A program made the translations under genes and the position numbers. Positions 25,666 to 35,183 of a DNA stretch of 64,000 nt are shown one piece after another. The notes beneath the pieces were generated by a model. It searched no databases and was not told the origin of the DNA. It was given only the letters and a program-made list of their open reading frames with translations. Each line of letters starts with the position of its first letter. The stretch's first letter is position 1. The DNA comes from Rhea pennata (lineage: Eukaryota > Chordata > Aves > Rheiformes > Rheidae), in assembly GCF_028389875.1 (NCBI RefSeq), contig NC_084663.1, positions 15,142,666 through 15,206,665 on the forward strand, in the 5' to 3' direction.

Positions 25666-28600
25666 GTCCACCCTGTCACACAATATGACTATAGAATCTT
25701 TTATATGAAAGATGTCTATTTTCCAAAGAAAATATCAAAATAACAAGAGAAGAAAGGACTGTCAAAATGCATCTCCTGCTCAGATGGCCTTTCTGGAAGC
25801 AACACCAGGGGAGTGCTGCTCACATACATTTTGGCCCCCTTTCTTCCAAGAGCCAAATTATCCATCTTCTCTGGTACCCCGTATGTGGGAGGCCAGACAG
25901 GCCGTGCCTGGGGCAGTGAGAAAGGAGACTCACTGCAGCTGAAGAGGGAGGAGGACAACATGCCCCAGCTTCACTAAAACCAGAGTTGTCTCCTACTCAG
26001 GAGCTACTCCTGAGCTGTGGGAGTGTAAGCAGTAAGTGTAGCCAAGTGAACCCAAGCTGCAAAAAGTTTGGATCTGATAGGCTGTTTGCAGCAAAATGCT
26101 GAATTTACTTCCTCTGTAATAGGTGTTTGCTCGCAGACACAGAGCATCTCAGGGCTCCTCTTCTTAAAGGCATAAAGGCTGCAAAGCGCTGTCAAATTGA
26201 ACTCCCTCTCCCCAGGTTCTTTAGCACGGGGATTACCAGACCTCTTCAGAGTGGAGATAACCCTCCTGTGATCACACATGTGGAGGCATTTAGTATGTCA
26301 GACCTTATTACTTCACCTTTGAACACCCAGTAGCAACACCCTATACCACAAATGGCTTTTGTTGCCAGTTCTGATTAAACTCAGCCTGCAAGAATGTGAT
26401 ATACAGGCCATACAAATCTGCCTCCATCCATGTAGGTCAGCATTTCCAAGTCATTGCTCCTTCTTGCTTAACTAATTCACAGGATTCATTTCACATTTTG
26501 TCTCCCTTCACAGAAAATGACAAAGCTAAACACTGTCTTTGATGGAGAAGCCAGAGACCCAGGTAATAAAAAGTAATTAACAGTGGGCATGAATATTTGG
26601 CCTGAAACAAACTAGGTTCATTGACTTAAATATGGTTTGACAGTTGCTTTCATATTTCAGGATTGCTGTTTCCAAGGAGAGTGGGAGCTATATTTCATAG
26701 TTAGTGAAAATCAAGACAGTGCCCTAGTAACGGTTTTAATGGTAAAATATATTTATGTCCCTTGAAAGCATGCATCCAACAGCTAGGTTATGCACTGCTC
26801 CTCTGGCAAACTGGCTGTATGGATCTGGTACTGGGAGGTGGGAGAGGAGGGTGTGAGGGAAGGAGGAATTTGCTCCACGCCTCCTGCTCTTGTGCTGTCA
26901 TGCTACATGGTTTTACCCTTCCCCCATCTGGGAAATAGCCAGCAGATTAATGTAGCCACCAATGTACTGACTCCATCTCCGAAAGCTCTCCGTGGAAGCC
27001 CAGTGGGTGGTGAGTTACTTGCTCCTGCACATTCCTCCTCTCTTGTAGCAATGCTGCATCACTTGCATTCATCTGAGGCTCAGATATCGCTTGCTAGGGA
27101 GGACAGGGAAGACCACTTGCTTTTGGATGCACTTATGGTGGCATCGGCTACCAAGTGTGTCACCTCAGACAGCAGGAACCCTCCAGTTATGCTATCACTG
27201 AGTTGTGCTTAACCAACTGGGCAGTTCAGAAGGGCGAAATTAGGGAAAAAGCTGGAAACAGCAGGATAGCCCAGAAGGTTTAGTGCTGATCCCCTTTCCC
27301 ATATGGTGGCCACCATCCTCCGCACCAGGGTTCATTGAAGAGAAATGTTTTTTGTCAGGGTGGATGCCTCTCATCTCAGCCCCCTGAGCAGGGCCCCCAT
27401 GGCAATGCCTGTACTGCAGGGCTTGCTCTAGCCACGTGGCCTGGCATTAGGAGGCACAGCTCTACATCTAGCAGCTAAGGGCCATCAGCATAGAGGGGCC
27501 AGCAAAATGAGACACTATCAGTTAAAACAGCTCCTCAACAAATAGTTATGAAGACAGGTCTGAAACATTGGATCTAAAAATTATCCAGAGAAAGATAGGC
27601 TTATTTCAAGGCTTGGACTCATCTGGCCAAATTTCTGCCCAACTACCTGTACCCTGTTTCTTATTAGCTGGCCCTAGGCTCTTGAGGATCTTGAGCTAAT
27701 AGGAAACATGAGGCACATGGACTTTGGCAGAATTTAAGCAAATAAATAGGACCTACTGGTGCAATTAAGCCTATCCATTTTCATGCCATTTTGGTCCAAG
27801 CCTAAGTCCACATGCTATTTATAAAGAGAATCTGAAGGAACGGGCTCCAAAGTCCATGTTTTTTTCCCATAGATAATGGTATTTTAAAAATACTAGACAT
27901 GGACATTCCCTGGGCCACTTCAAGAGCTGCTTCCCTGTGTTTTGGCAGCACAGTGGATGGTTTCTTTACTTAGCAGAGCTTACCACACCAGACTTACAGA
28001 TATTTGGGCCCATGCAAACTGCACCACAGTGTAAGGGCATTTGTGTCAAACACAAGCATTAAGTTATAATACAGCATTGTGGTGTCAGCAGAGAAAGGTG
28101 TGCTCCCCTCTTTCCTCCTCTTCCCTCTACGGCTCACAGAATCACAGAATGGGTAAGGTTGGAAGGGACCTCTGGAGATCATCTAGTCCAACCTCCCTGC
28201 TCAGCAGGGTCACCTAGAGCATGTTAGGGTTGCATCCAGGCAGGCCTTGAAGATCTCCAGAGAAGGAGACTCCACAACCTCTCTGGGCAACCTGTCCCAG
28301 TGCTCCGTCACTCTCATAGGGAAGAAATTCCCCCTCACGGTCAGGCAGAGCTTCCTGAGCTTCAATTTCTGCCCATTGCCTCTTGTCCTGTCACACGGGA
28401 CAACTGAAAAAGAGTTTGTCCCCGTCCCCCTGACACCCTCCCTTCAGGTACTTGTACACATTGATAAGATCCCCCCTCAGGCTTCTCTTCCCCAAGCTGA
28501 AGAGGCCCAAACCTAGAGAGGATCAAGTGTTTGTGGTTTCGAGGTGAGGTTTAATAACTCCCAGGATATTATCTATTGAACATGATTAGGAGGGCTGCTC

Positions 28601-30446
28601 AGGAACTGCTCCCTGATCTGGGCTGCTTTAACATGCCTGCCTTTTAAGTAGTCATGAAAATAATACGCCACGAGATCTAGTTTCATCTTTAATTGCTTTA
28701 GTTTTAATTAAAAAGAGGAACGGCTGCAAGAGCTGGGCCTGTTTAGCCTGGAGAAGATGAGACAGAGGGGATCTCATCAATGTCTACAAATACTTTAAGC
28801 AGGGATGTCAAGAGGATGAGGCTGGAGTCTTTTTGGTGATGCTCAGGGATAGGACACGAGGCAACAGGCACAAACTGAAGCACAGGAAGTTCCTCCTGAA
28901 TGTGAGGGGGAATTTCTTCCCTGTGAGAGTGACGGAGCACTGGCACAGGTTGCCCAGAGAGGTTGTGGAGTCTCCTTCTCTGGAGGTATTCAAACCCCAC
29001 CTAGATGCAATCCTCTCTAACATGCTCTAGGTGACCCTGCTTGAGCAGAGAGGTTGGACTAGATGATCTCCAGAGGTCCCTTCCAACCTCAACCATTCTG
29101 TGATTCTGTGAAATAGTGCTACTGCATCAGAAAAGATTAATTTTTATGCAAATGATAACATGTAGTAACATGTAGCCTCTGTTTCTTTTCAGGCCTTAAT
29201 GGTCTTTTGTCTGTCTAATATTAATAATGTTTAATTAGAAGAACTGCCACTAGAGCTTCTGATTCTCCATCTGTTTAGGAAAAGGCAGTAATTCAGATTA
29301 TGCGGCAATCACACTGGATGCCTGGCAATTTTTCTTCCTATCTATCTCTAAGTAGTAAATGAACTGAAGGAAAAGATACTTGTTTTCAGTGTAGAGGTAG
29401 AAATTACTTGCAAAATCTGAAGAGGGACAGAAATATTTATAATAAGAAAGGGTAACAATGTATTCTAAACAACTGAAACTTAAGAGTATTTATATATATG
29501 AGGGAAGCATGCACTTGTGTAAATAGAAAATACATGTTATTTCACTGTATTAATGACTTGTCTTTTGAGACAATGTACACAGCAAGCCTCGAGAAAAGCA
29601 CTCAGTGCAAATTGTAAACTGATGTGTACACCTAAAATCTGTGAGGGGTTCCAGACTGCAGAGCCCTGGGTCACTGTGGACAACCTAACATGGTCCACAG
29701 GATGTCTGTAGCATATGGTGCTGCTAGCAGGTGTTGCTCTGCTAAGTAGGTAACACTACTTGAAAAAATAGGTGCACACATATGCAATGGCCTTTCCTAG
29801 CACAACCAAAGAAAAGGAAGAGAGCTAGTCATAACAACTAAGGATTACGTATGAGTTTGTCATAGTGATCAGGTAAACCAATGCTAGCCTTAATTTGGAT
29901 ACAGGTGTAGGATGAAGTCCTATTTTAAATATTCATTTTCTTCAAACTGTAAAGCCTATTTTGTATTGATGAATGGTGTTTCTCCTGAGAGACTGCTAGA
30001 GCTCCCAGGTTCCTCACGCTCAGTGGAGGAACTGAGGCTCTCTCTCTCAGGGCTACCTTCCCAAACTGATCTGATTTTCCAGATGCCTTTCATTTCCAGT
30101 TTCATCCCCATACTGAAGAGAACTGTCATGTCTTAATCTACTGAAGCTGGAATGATTTTAATTGCTTGTGTTTTCTCCCTTGCAAGTCACAGGCAAAATG
30201 TATGAATTCAATACGCGGTCGGGGGCACGGAGATGGAAAGAGACCAAGGAGCCCCTTCAGCTGGCTCCAAGTGTGCAGGTAATTTCAAGTGCCACAGAAA
30301 ATGGTGGTGAAAGGAAAGATAAGGCAGAGACTCCAAGCAAGAAAGAAGCTACAGAGAAGAGGAAAGAGCCAGCAGCAGAGAGAAAAACGCCCGCCAAGCC
30401 CTCAGAAGGGCAAACAAACACACCAGGGCAGAAATTAAAGAAGTAG
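524..30446 (+). CDS. CDHR3: CDHR3, cadherin-related family member 3 (5'-partial, 17 exons)
   Basis: Single-pass type I membrane protein of the cadherin superfamily; in mammals it is expressed in ciliated airway epithelium and is known as a rhinovirus C receptor. Seventeen exons with matching phases give 778 residues; human CDHR3 has about 885, so roughly 110 N-terminal residues lie upstream. In partial-protein numbering: end of EC1 (1-47, DKNEPP at 42-47), EC2 (48-151, NDERP at 147-150), EC3 (152-258, IDRE 214-217, LNDN 252-255), EC4 (259-370), EC5 (371-475, LDYE 437-440, VNDEEP 469-474), EC6 (476-590), one helix at about 619-643, then a cytoplasmic tail of about 135 residues with a conserved-looking [16 protein letters not shown] segment. 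The neighbour SYPL1 is convergent, as in human. What I see are exons and motifs; the orthologue name rests on tail motifs plus synteny. Alternative: another CDHR paralogue, unlikely. Confidence 0.93.
1765..1985. other. CpG-rich cluster in a CDHR3 intron
   Basis: Inside the 693-3051 intron, base composition changes abruptly from AT-rich to GC-rich with many CpGs (gctcgtcgcc, ggccggcagcgc, gcggctcggcgcggcc). It is not coding in the CDHR3 frame. It could be a regulatory island or a GC-biased segment. The rest of 693-1764 is ordinary AT-rich intron. Confidence 0.6.
2330..3020. other. Large CpG-rich cluster ending just before CDHR3 exon b
   Basis: About 690 bp of dense CpG sequence (for example gcgggtcgccgggcccgg, ggcggctgcaggaggctgcg). 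The open frames on both strands reflect the lack of AT-rich stops rather than coding: none resembles a known protein. Position and composition resemble a CpG island, so an internal promoter is possible. Confidence 0.65.
3052..3143 (+). CDS. CDHR3: CDHR3 exon b (EC2)
   Basis: Acceptor cacgcag, donor gtaagt. Phase 1 in, phase 0 out, ending at residue 87. It encodes the EC2 strand with the calcium-site motif AADPEN. It sits at the edge of a CpG-rich intronic cluster and is itself CpG-rich (acg ccg ccc ggg). Confidence 0.9.
4225..4510. other. CpG-rich cluster before CDHR3 exon c
   Basis: In the 3144-4582 intron, a GC-rich block (cccgcgctagcgaggg, gcagcgagcgcccgggg, ccgccgctgctcaccgcccg) ends about 70 bp before exon c. 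It is the third such cluster within 3 kb. The preceding intron (3144-4224) is AT-rich with no recognised element. Confidence 0.6.
4583..4677 (+). CDS. CDHR3: CDHR3 exon c (EC2)
   Basis: Acceptor tttcag, donor gtgaga. Phase 0 in, phase 2 out. It contains EREFDYEKD, the EC2 counterpart of the cadherin LDRE motif. Only 107 bp of intron separate it from the next exon. Confidence 0.92.
4785..4889 (+). CDS. CDHR3: CDHR3 exon d (end of EC2)
   Basis: Acceptor taacag, donor gtgagt. Phase 2 in, phase 2 out; residues 119-153 plus a split codon. It encodes NITVTDPEG and the linker NTNDERPYF, which closes EC2. The N-I-T at residue 123 is a potential glycosylation sequon. Confidence 0.93.
4890..8372. other. 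CDHR3 intron, no recognised element
   Basis: About 3.5 kb of ordinary intronic sequence between exons d and e. Only a short 'aataatcaataa' reiteration near 5980-6020 and a tgtgtgtgtgtg run near 7640 stand out. No repeat family or RNA gene recognised. Confidence 0.6.
8373..8521 (+). CDS. CDHR3: CDHR3 exon e (EC3, first half)
   Basis: Acceptor cttgtag, donor gtaaga. Phase 2 in, phase 1 out; residues 154-203. It contains the typical EC start [10 protein letters not shown] and the calcium-site segment AKDPDDED (176-183), then a YFSINP strand before the next exon. Confidence 0.95.
9429..9612 (+). CDS. CDHR3: CDHR3 exon f (EC3, second half)
   Basis: Acceptor gcctag, donor gtacag. Phase 1 in, phase 2 out; residues 204-264. 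It contains [14 protein letters not shown], the classical TG...LDRE strand pair, and [13 protein letters not shown], a near-canonical DxNDN linker ending EC3. This is the most clearly cadherin-like exon of the set. Confidence 0.96.
11213..11375 (+). CDS. CDHR3: CDHR3 exon g (EC4, first half)
   Basis: Acceptor taaacag, donor gtcagt. Phase 2 in, phase 0 out; residues 265-319. It contains [10 protein letters not shown], the acidic [11 protein letters not shown] segment and DPMSGRLV. The cysteine before the calcium-site motif recurs in EC6 (CQDRDSD). Confidence 0.94.
12868..12967 (+). CDS. CDHR3: CDHR3 exon h (EC4), with a GC splice donor
   Basis: Acceptor atttag, donor gcaagt, a non-canonical GC-AG intron. 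Phase 0 in, phase 1 out; residues 320-352. It encodes SIDLENP (LDRE equivalent) and [13 protein letters not shown]. The GT 4 nt further on (gtatcc) would put the next exon into a frame with an early stop, so the GC donor is the only one that keeps the reading frame. Confidence 0.9.
13112..13210 (+). CDS. CDHR3: CDHR3 exon i (EC4-EC5 linker)
   Basis: Acceptor tttccag, donor gtacag. Phase 1 in, phase 1 out; residues 353-385. It encodes [17 protein letters not shown] and the start of EC5 (FNVSEITK). The EC4-EC5 linker lacks the usual acidic DxNDN residues. A stronger gtaagt donor lies 5 nt downstream but would shift the frame. Confidence 0.92.
13928..14510 (-). mobile_element. CR1 LINE fragment, antisense to CDHR3
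   Basis: The complement of the CR1 3' region: 'aggatcatagaa', 'gaagggatctctggaggtc', 'gagactccacagcctctctg' and, further in, 'gctgaggagagaacaacca'. Diverged from the younger copies at 28-29 kb, so an older insertion. It lies in the intron between exons i and j. The inner (5') limit is approximate. A 17-bp unit is tandemly doubled at 14156-14189. Confidence 0.8.
14964..15262. repeat. Near-perfect 149-bp tandem duplication in a CDHR3 intron
   Basis: Copy 1 at 14964-15112 and copy 2 at 15113-15262 both start 'tatacatggaagagctg' and run through 'ttttttgggtgggaaacac' to 'gtactctctatttcc' and a T run. By eye they differ only in the length of the final T run. Copy 2 ends about 45 bp before the exon j start at 15307. 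Confidence 0.95.
15307..15533 (+). CDS. CDHR3: CDHR3 exon j (EC5)
   Basis: Acceptor tttcag, donor gtgagt. Phase 1 in, phase 0 out; residues 386-461. It holds [29 protein letters not shown] and [13 protein letters not shown], giving most of EC5. It lies about 45 bp after a recent 149-bp tandem duplication. Confidence 0.95.
15534..19229. other. CDHR3 introns between exons j-l, no recognised element
   Basis: Two introns (15534-17177 and 17350-19229), interrupted by exon k. No repeat family, RNA gene or extra exon recognised. Confidence 0.55.
17178..17349 (+). CDS. CDHR3: CDHR3 exon k (end of EC5, start of EC6)
   Basis: Acceptor ctttcag, donor gtactg. Phase 0 in, phase 1 out; residues 462-518. 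It encodes [12 protein letters not shown] (the EC5-EC6 linker) and then [16 protein letters not shown], the first calcium-site segment of EC6. Confidence 0.95.
19230..19474 (+). CDS. CDHR3: CDHR3 exon l (EC6, membrane-proximal)
   Basis: Acceptor cttgcag, donor gtaagt. Phase 1 in, phase 0 out; residues 519-600. It contains [21 protein letters not shown] and [14 protein letters not shown], followed by a threonine/valine-rich stalk (TTVITTT) before the membrane. Confidence 0.95.
19475..22204. other. CDHR3 intron with one short hairpin
   Basis: 2.7 kb intron between exons l and m. A perfect 13-bp inverted repeat, cgcaggtgcagga at 20119-20131 and its complement at 20149-20161, lies in a locally GC-richer block (about 20100-20540). 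Nothing else recognised. Confidence 0.55.
22205..22386 (+). CDS. CDHR3: CDHR3 exon m (transmembrane helix)
   Basis: Acceptor ttaaaag, donor gtgagt. Phase 0 in, phase 2 out; residues 601-660. [11 protein letters not shown] leads into an uninterrupted leucine/glycine-rich helix of about 25 residues, then [13 protein letters not shown], a cysteine-containing juxtamembrane stretch that could be acylated (inference). Confidence 0.95.
23803..23839. repeat. T25 run plus (GTT)4 before the CDHR3 microexon
   Basis: A CTT-rich lead, 25 uninterrupted T (23803-23827) and four GTT units run directly into the acceptor of the 14-nt exon. Such tracts are length-variable and can alter acceptor strength. The rest of 22387-23802 is ordinary AT-rich intron. 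Confidence 0.9.
23844..23857 (+). CDS. CDHR3: CDHR3 exon n, 14-nt microexon
   Basis: Fourteen bases (gatagatattccag) between acceptor gttacag and donor gtgtgt. They fit the phases on both sides: the previous exon ends with 2 spare bases, this exon gives L-I-D-I-P plus one base, and the next starts with the two bases that complete Glu. Without it the exon m to exon o join is out of phase. A 25-nt T run and four GTT units form its polypyrimidine tract. Confidence 0.82.
25578..25609 (+). CDS. CDHR3: CDHR3 exon o (lysine-rich tail)
   Basis: Acceptor cccatag, donor gtaagt. 32 nt, phase 1 in, phase 0 out; residues 666-676, [12 protein letters not shown] pure 34-nt A run starts 19 nt after the exon, inside the intron. 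Confidence 0.88.
25628..25661. repeat. Pure A34 run just after CDHR3 exon o
   Basis: Thirty-four consecutive A starting 19 nt after the exon o end. No flanking target-site duplication or retroposon body recognised, so it may be a simple-sequence expansion. Confidence 0.92.
26514..26562 (+). CDS. CDHR3: CDHR3 exon p (cytoplasmic tail)
   Basis: Acceptor ttcacag, donor gtaata. 49 nt, phase 0 in, phase 1 out; residues 677-692, [16 protein letters not shown]. The NTVFDGEA stretch resembles what I recall of the mammalian CDHR3 tail and helps identify the gene. Confidence 0.9.
28134..28515 (-). mobile_element. CR1 LINE, 5'-truncated, antisense to CDHR3
   Basis: Begins with the complement of the CR1 tail 'tcacagaatcacagaat', then 'ggaagggacctctggagat' and 'tagtccaacctccctgctc', and continues through 'gagactccacaacctctc' to 'ccaagctgaagaggccc'. 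Little diverged, so fairly young. About 380 bp in the last CDHR3 intron, in head-to-head arrangement with the next copy. Confidence 0.93.
28715..29111 (+). mobile_element. CR1 LINE, 5'-truncated, sense to CDHR3
   Basis: Starts 'aacggctgcaagagctggg', passes 'tttagcctggagaagatg' and 'ttggactagatgatctcc', and ends with the tandem tail 'attctgtgattctgtga' at 29111. It forms an inverted pair with the copy at 28134-28515, with about 200 bp between their truncated 5' ends. Confidence 0.93.
30187..30446 (+). CDS. CDHR3: CDHR3 terminal exon q with stop codon
   Basis: Acceptor ttgcaag. Phase 1 in; residues 693-778 and then TAG at 30444-30446. It encodes [18 protein letters not shown] followed by about 60 residues rich in Lys, Glu, Pro, Thr and Ala, probably disordered. 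An internal cag/gtaatt could act as a donor, but the frame stays open to the stop, so I read it as the last coding exon. Confidence 0.92.
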
Positions 30447-30911
30447 AAAAAGGAGTCTGTGAACAAGGGATTATCCTCACCAAACTGCCACGACAAACTA
30501 CTAATCTGCTCTCCTAGAATTAATTACCATTAAGCCACCCTTAAAGATAGGACATGAAGCTCTGAGGAGCCTCCCAAGCAGGCAGTAGCTCCAGCTCTAA
30601 AGAGCCGAAGAATCGACAGATGCTGTTTCCTCTCTATATATATATCTTAGCTGCAAAACATTAGGTGGCCACTGCTGTGTAAGGTGGACTCTGAGGCAGA
30701 AACAAGCTGGACTTAACCCTTGCTATGTGCAAATAAGACTGAAAGAGAAGGGAAGGCATTACGGTAGTCGGTGCAGTGATCTAGGAATAGGATCCAGAAT
30801 AAATGCAGTCCACCAGCTTCTCTGAGCACAAAAACAGTTTCTGGATAGTGTGGAGGAGTCAGTAGCTCCTTGAAAAGTGGAGGAAGCTAAAGGGGGAAAT
30901 GAGAAAATAAA
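30447..30911 (+). other. CDHR3: Probable CDHR3 3'UTR with candidate poly(A) signals
   Basis: Sequence after the TAG carries AATAAA at 30798-30803 and again at 30906-30911. Either could end the transcript. An 'atatatatat' run lies at about 30635. No transcript data are available, so the end is a guess. Confidence 0.45.
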
Positions 30912-33900
30912 ACCACAGTCACAGAGAAAAGTATTAACTGCCCACTCCCCCTGAGGTACAGCAGCTGGCAATTTGTTTTTGGAAGACCTCTCTGGTCCCA
31001 GGCTGCCTTTGGCCCATGCTGAGGTGGCACGGCCGCATCCTCTGGCTGTGTTTGGAGAGGTGAAAGGGCTGGACAGCATCTACATGGACACAAATTCCCA
31101 CCAGCCAATTGGAGCCAGGAACAAGGCTGCTCGGGGAAATTAAAAACAAATGTGAGGTCAAGCTGCTTCTCTTTTTCTTCCCTACTGAGTTAGTTGCTAA
31201 ATAGCAGAAAGGGTGAAAGGCACACTGGAACTGAAAAGTAGAATTCTTTTCTTTTCATTCACCATTTTATTTCAGCCCTTCTTCCCCATCCCTTCTTGCT
31301 GTAGAAGGGAACATGGCTTGAAAGCAATTTTGGATTGGAGAAAACTCACAGCTTGTAATGAGATCTCAGGCTGTCACGTTAATGTTTTCAGCTTATTTAT
31401 CTTTTGTAACACTAGCAGCATTCAGTATCTTTACCTTTGCCATTTCCTCTGGAGTATTAGAGCTTTGCAGAATCAAGTGGAACACACTCAAAAGAATAAT
31501 TACAGTAAATATATGTGGTGAAATAATTTTTTTCCAAGTATGAGCCTGTATAATGTAAGTGCTGTCTGAGAATCTGATATAAAACAAGCAAAACCTACAA
31601 GATATCAGAAAATTATTTTACTCTGAAGAAAATTAATTATAAATGATGACTTAATACTCAAAGATGTTCTAGTTTCTTTCTTCTCTTTCCTGATTACAAA
31701 AATTTTTGGTAGCAAGGGACACATTTCAGCTGGGTGGCAAAAGAAAACATTTGCTTTAAGTTCAGCAGGCCCAGTAAATCATGATTTTATCTAATCCATC
31801 AGACATATCATTTTTTGTCATTTCATGGGGATCTGGATGGAGAGGCCCAGGGTAATTTCACTGAGGATCCTGCGCTTTACTAAGCCATGCTCCGTGGTGC
31901 TGTGGCTCTTCTGCACACTTCAAAGGAGTGGTTTGGCTCAGGAACAGCTTTCCTTACAAGCACCAAACGTCTTCAGTCAAATGACATTTCATTGAGCAAT
32001 CAGAAACCCAGCCCGTCACGAACAACACAATGATAAAGATAGGAGAGAGTGATTTATATTCTCTGAACTTGTTATCAGTTTACTGTACCTGCAGTGGTTG
32101 TTATAGTGTTGTTTGACCCTTCAGCACCAACAGGGCTAGTCACATATTCAGAACGCCAACTCACCATTGTTTGCATTGGTTTTCTGTAAATAAAATATAT
32201 CCAATTTCTATGTAGGTGGCTTTGCAGTGACATAAAGAAGTTCTGTGGTAACTGATAGTACTGTTGTAACTAATCTTTCTATTATTGTGACACAAAGACA
32301 CCCACAGGCATGCCTGGCACCTACAAACTTTAAATCTTCGTCCCTTGAAGAAGTTACTTGTATTGTTTACATGACAGGAAGACAGCACAGCCTTTTAAAT
32401 TTATTATGCTGAGCATTTCTCTAGTGCTGAATGCTCCACTTCCTGAATTCCTTTCATTCTACTTTTGTGATTAAGGGATAATTATCCCCCCTTTTTTTAA
32501 ACAGACAGCAAAGGGAGGTAGAAATAGGCTGTAGCTTCAGGTAGAAAACCTGAAAAGAGAAGGATGAAAATGCATCTCCCTTTACTACTGTTCCTACTGC
32601 TAACCTACACAAACTTCCTTCCTTCCTTCCTTCTCAGGAAAAATAAAAAAAGCATTACATGGTATCACACCATGCCCTGGACATTCATGTAAGCAAACTG
32701 CTTTCAATGCTAATAGTGCTGGTGTCTTAGTCTCCCACAGCTGGACAACAGCTGGATGAAAAGCAGCTACCCTAGTAGTGGTGTTGGCAGTACTTGTAAA
32801 CAACTGACCTTTCTGCATGGGGACACCGCTGACCCAAGAGTTGCCAGGTCCAAGAGCTATTGCACTCAGCCTTTACAGGGGCAGGCTGGGATAAAACGAG
32901 CCATGTCCTTGTGTGTTCCATGAAACTTACTGTGTTTGAAACAAGGAAGCTGACTCCAAAGCAGATCCACCTGCTTCCTCATTCACACTGTTGGTTCAAC
33001 ATGCATATGCTGATCTCTGGCTCCAACTAACTCTTCATTCTGGTCTTTACTTCATGAGCTTTTTGTGGTAATGCACAAAACTGGTTTAAAACATTCCTTG
33101 CTCAGAAGCCACAATGTCAAGGAACAACAAGGCTTTGTCTGAGTGTCAGTTTTATGTAAAAGGAGCAGAATTTGCCCATCAGCTGCCCCTAGCCCTGTTG
33201 TCTTTCCTTCTCGTGAAGGAATTCAGAATGACTATGGGTCATATCAAGCCAAAGAAAGAAATAAATTTCTTAGGTCTGTCTTTGGTAGAGTAAAAACTAA
33301 GGAGATAGAACTGACTGACCTCCTTAATAGTAAGGAATGTAAAAGTGCTGATACTGTATTTGTTCATGGTTTCTATGAAACACATCTAGCCACACTCATT
33401 TGCTCTAAGATCACATTTGAATTTCAAAATGTCATTTACTTGCATAACACAAAAACACAATATTCAGGAAACACAACACAACCAAAAAATCCCCTTCCCA
33501 CATTAACCACCACCTTTACCTTATATAATCAAAACCAGAGTTATTTTTATGCTGGTTATTCTGAACTGCCTATTAAATCAAAATATGTAGATCTTTTTGC
33601 CAAAAAGCCAGACTTTTTGGCATTTGATATTCAGTAAAATCTTTCAAAGAGCAGGAGCACATGCTGAGTTGTTCATACCTGTTCTGTTTCTTGTCCTATC
33701 ACTGACATTATCATGGTAGTTAAATCACTGAAGGGTGGATCTGGCAAGGAGGCTACATCTGGTAAGGGCTCTGGCACCTGGGCATTAGGAGTTGCAACAC
33801 TTACCAGGAGGGTTCCTGGAGCAAAAGCCTGTACTGGGGGCCTGCTCAATGAAAAAACATTTTAACAGTAAGCAACCACAGCTGCATTTTGCACGTGTCC

Positions 33901-35077
33901 CAGGCCTGCCTGTGTTTGTCAGTTGTCTCAGATCCCCAACCAAATTAGGCCCTTTGTAAGGCTCCAGCTGAAAGAGGCTAACATCTGGGACTTTATCCAA
34001 CTGCAGCATGGGCCTGGCACCTGCTGGGCTTTACCTGCACATGCCTGTATCTGAGCTAGTCACTGTAAGTTCCCTGTGTAGTCAGTGGAGAGAAAAAGGC
34101 TCTTTCAGGGTGACTTATCTCATTGCAAAGCAGACATCTGTTTAGAAGAGGTCAAATGAACTGTGCCCTAAAGCAGCTCCTTCTGGCTGACCAGATCAGA
34201 TATCAATGCCTGTGCACTGGACACGTAAAGTTAGATCAGCAGAATCTCAACCCAGGCTGCTCAGATGAGGACAGAGCTGTACTCCTGCACCAGCTGCCTG
34301 AAGAAATTTAAAATCAGCAGGCAGCTGAGTATGGTAACAAGCCCAGCTCAGCTGCAACTTGTTCAGATCACAGTAAGGCTGTCAGGGACCTATGCTCTGC
34401 TGGCCCTCTGAGATCCACAGGTTGCCTTCCAGGAACTACCTTTGTGGTCATTCTGCTTCTGGAAAGATGTTATGAAACATGCTTCAGAGCAGCCAGGTAG
34501 GAGAATATGGGCCTGGCTGGGAAATCAAAGTAGACAAATACGAGCTTCAGTGAGTTTTTGCAGCAAGCTCCAGATTGCTGAGTGAAAGATGCAGTTGAAG
34601 ACAAAATAGATCTTATTGTCAATATTATTCAAGGATGCCACTGCTCTGTAGTTCTCTGATGCCAAAATCCAGCTGCTGCAGGTTAACAGACCCACTGGGA
34701 ACTGAATTTGAGTTAAGGTCCTCAGTTAACTTTCCGGGCATGAAGAACACAGATAATGAGTGATACTGGGAAAGCAAGGCTCAGTTCAGGTACAGTCTTG
34801 CCTGATTTTCAGTTCCTTCCAATAGATACAAGCTGAGGACACTCAGATAGTTGTTACATGCACTGTGCCATCATTGTTAGCTCTCCAGCCTCCAGACTGG
34901 GTGGGTCTGGGACAACCTGGATAAAGCAAAACCATAGACACAGCTGCTGTTTCTATGCTGCCACTGGCCCCAGGAACGGTCCTGCTGTGTTTGTGCTGGA
35001 CTTGCATGGATGAGCCCGGCAGGGCCCAGCACAGCCTGCTCTTGGCAGTGCTGCACACTTGCTGCCCTCCTTACCAG
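30912..35077. other. Intergenic sequence, no gene recognised
   Basis: AT-rich sequence with a (CTTC)n stretch at about 32614-32632. A 164-codon open frame at 33143-33637 starts at an ATG but has no recognisable domain, signal peptide or homologue; I do not call it a gene. Confidence 0.5.
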
Positions 35078-35183
35078 TATGGAGGCAACCCTGTCTAACA
35101 TGCTCTAGGTGACCCTGCTGAGCAGGGAGGTTGGACTAGATGATCTCCAGAGGTCCCTTCCAACCTTACTGATTCTGTGATGG
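35078..35183 (+). mobile_element. CR1 LINE 3' tail fragment
   Basis: About 105 bp matching only the CR1 3' end: 'taacatgctctaggtgaccc', 'ggttggactagatgatctc', 'aggtcccttccaacc' and 'gattctgtgatgg'. A severely 5'-truncated insertion between CDHR3 and SYPL1. Confidence 0.9.

Larger units (their letters stand above)
26563..30186. other. Last CDHR3 intron, apart from its two CR1 copies
   Basis: Outside the two CR1 copies the intron holds no recognised element. Confidence 0.5.
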
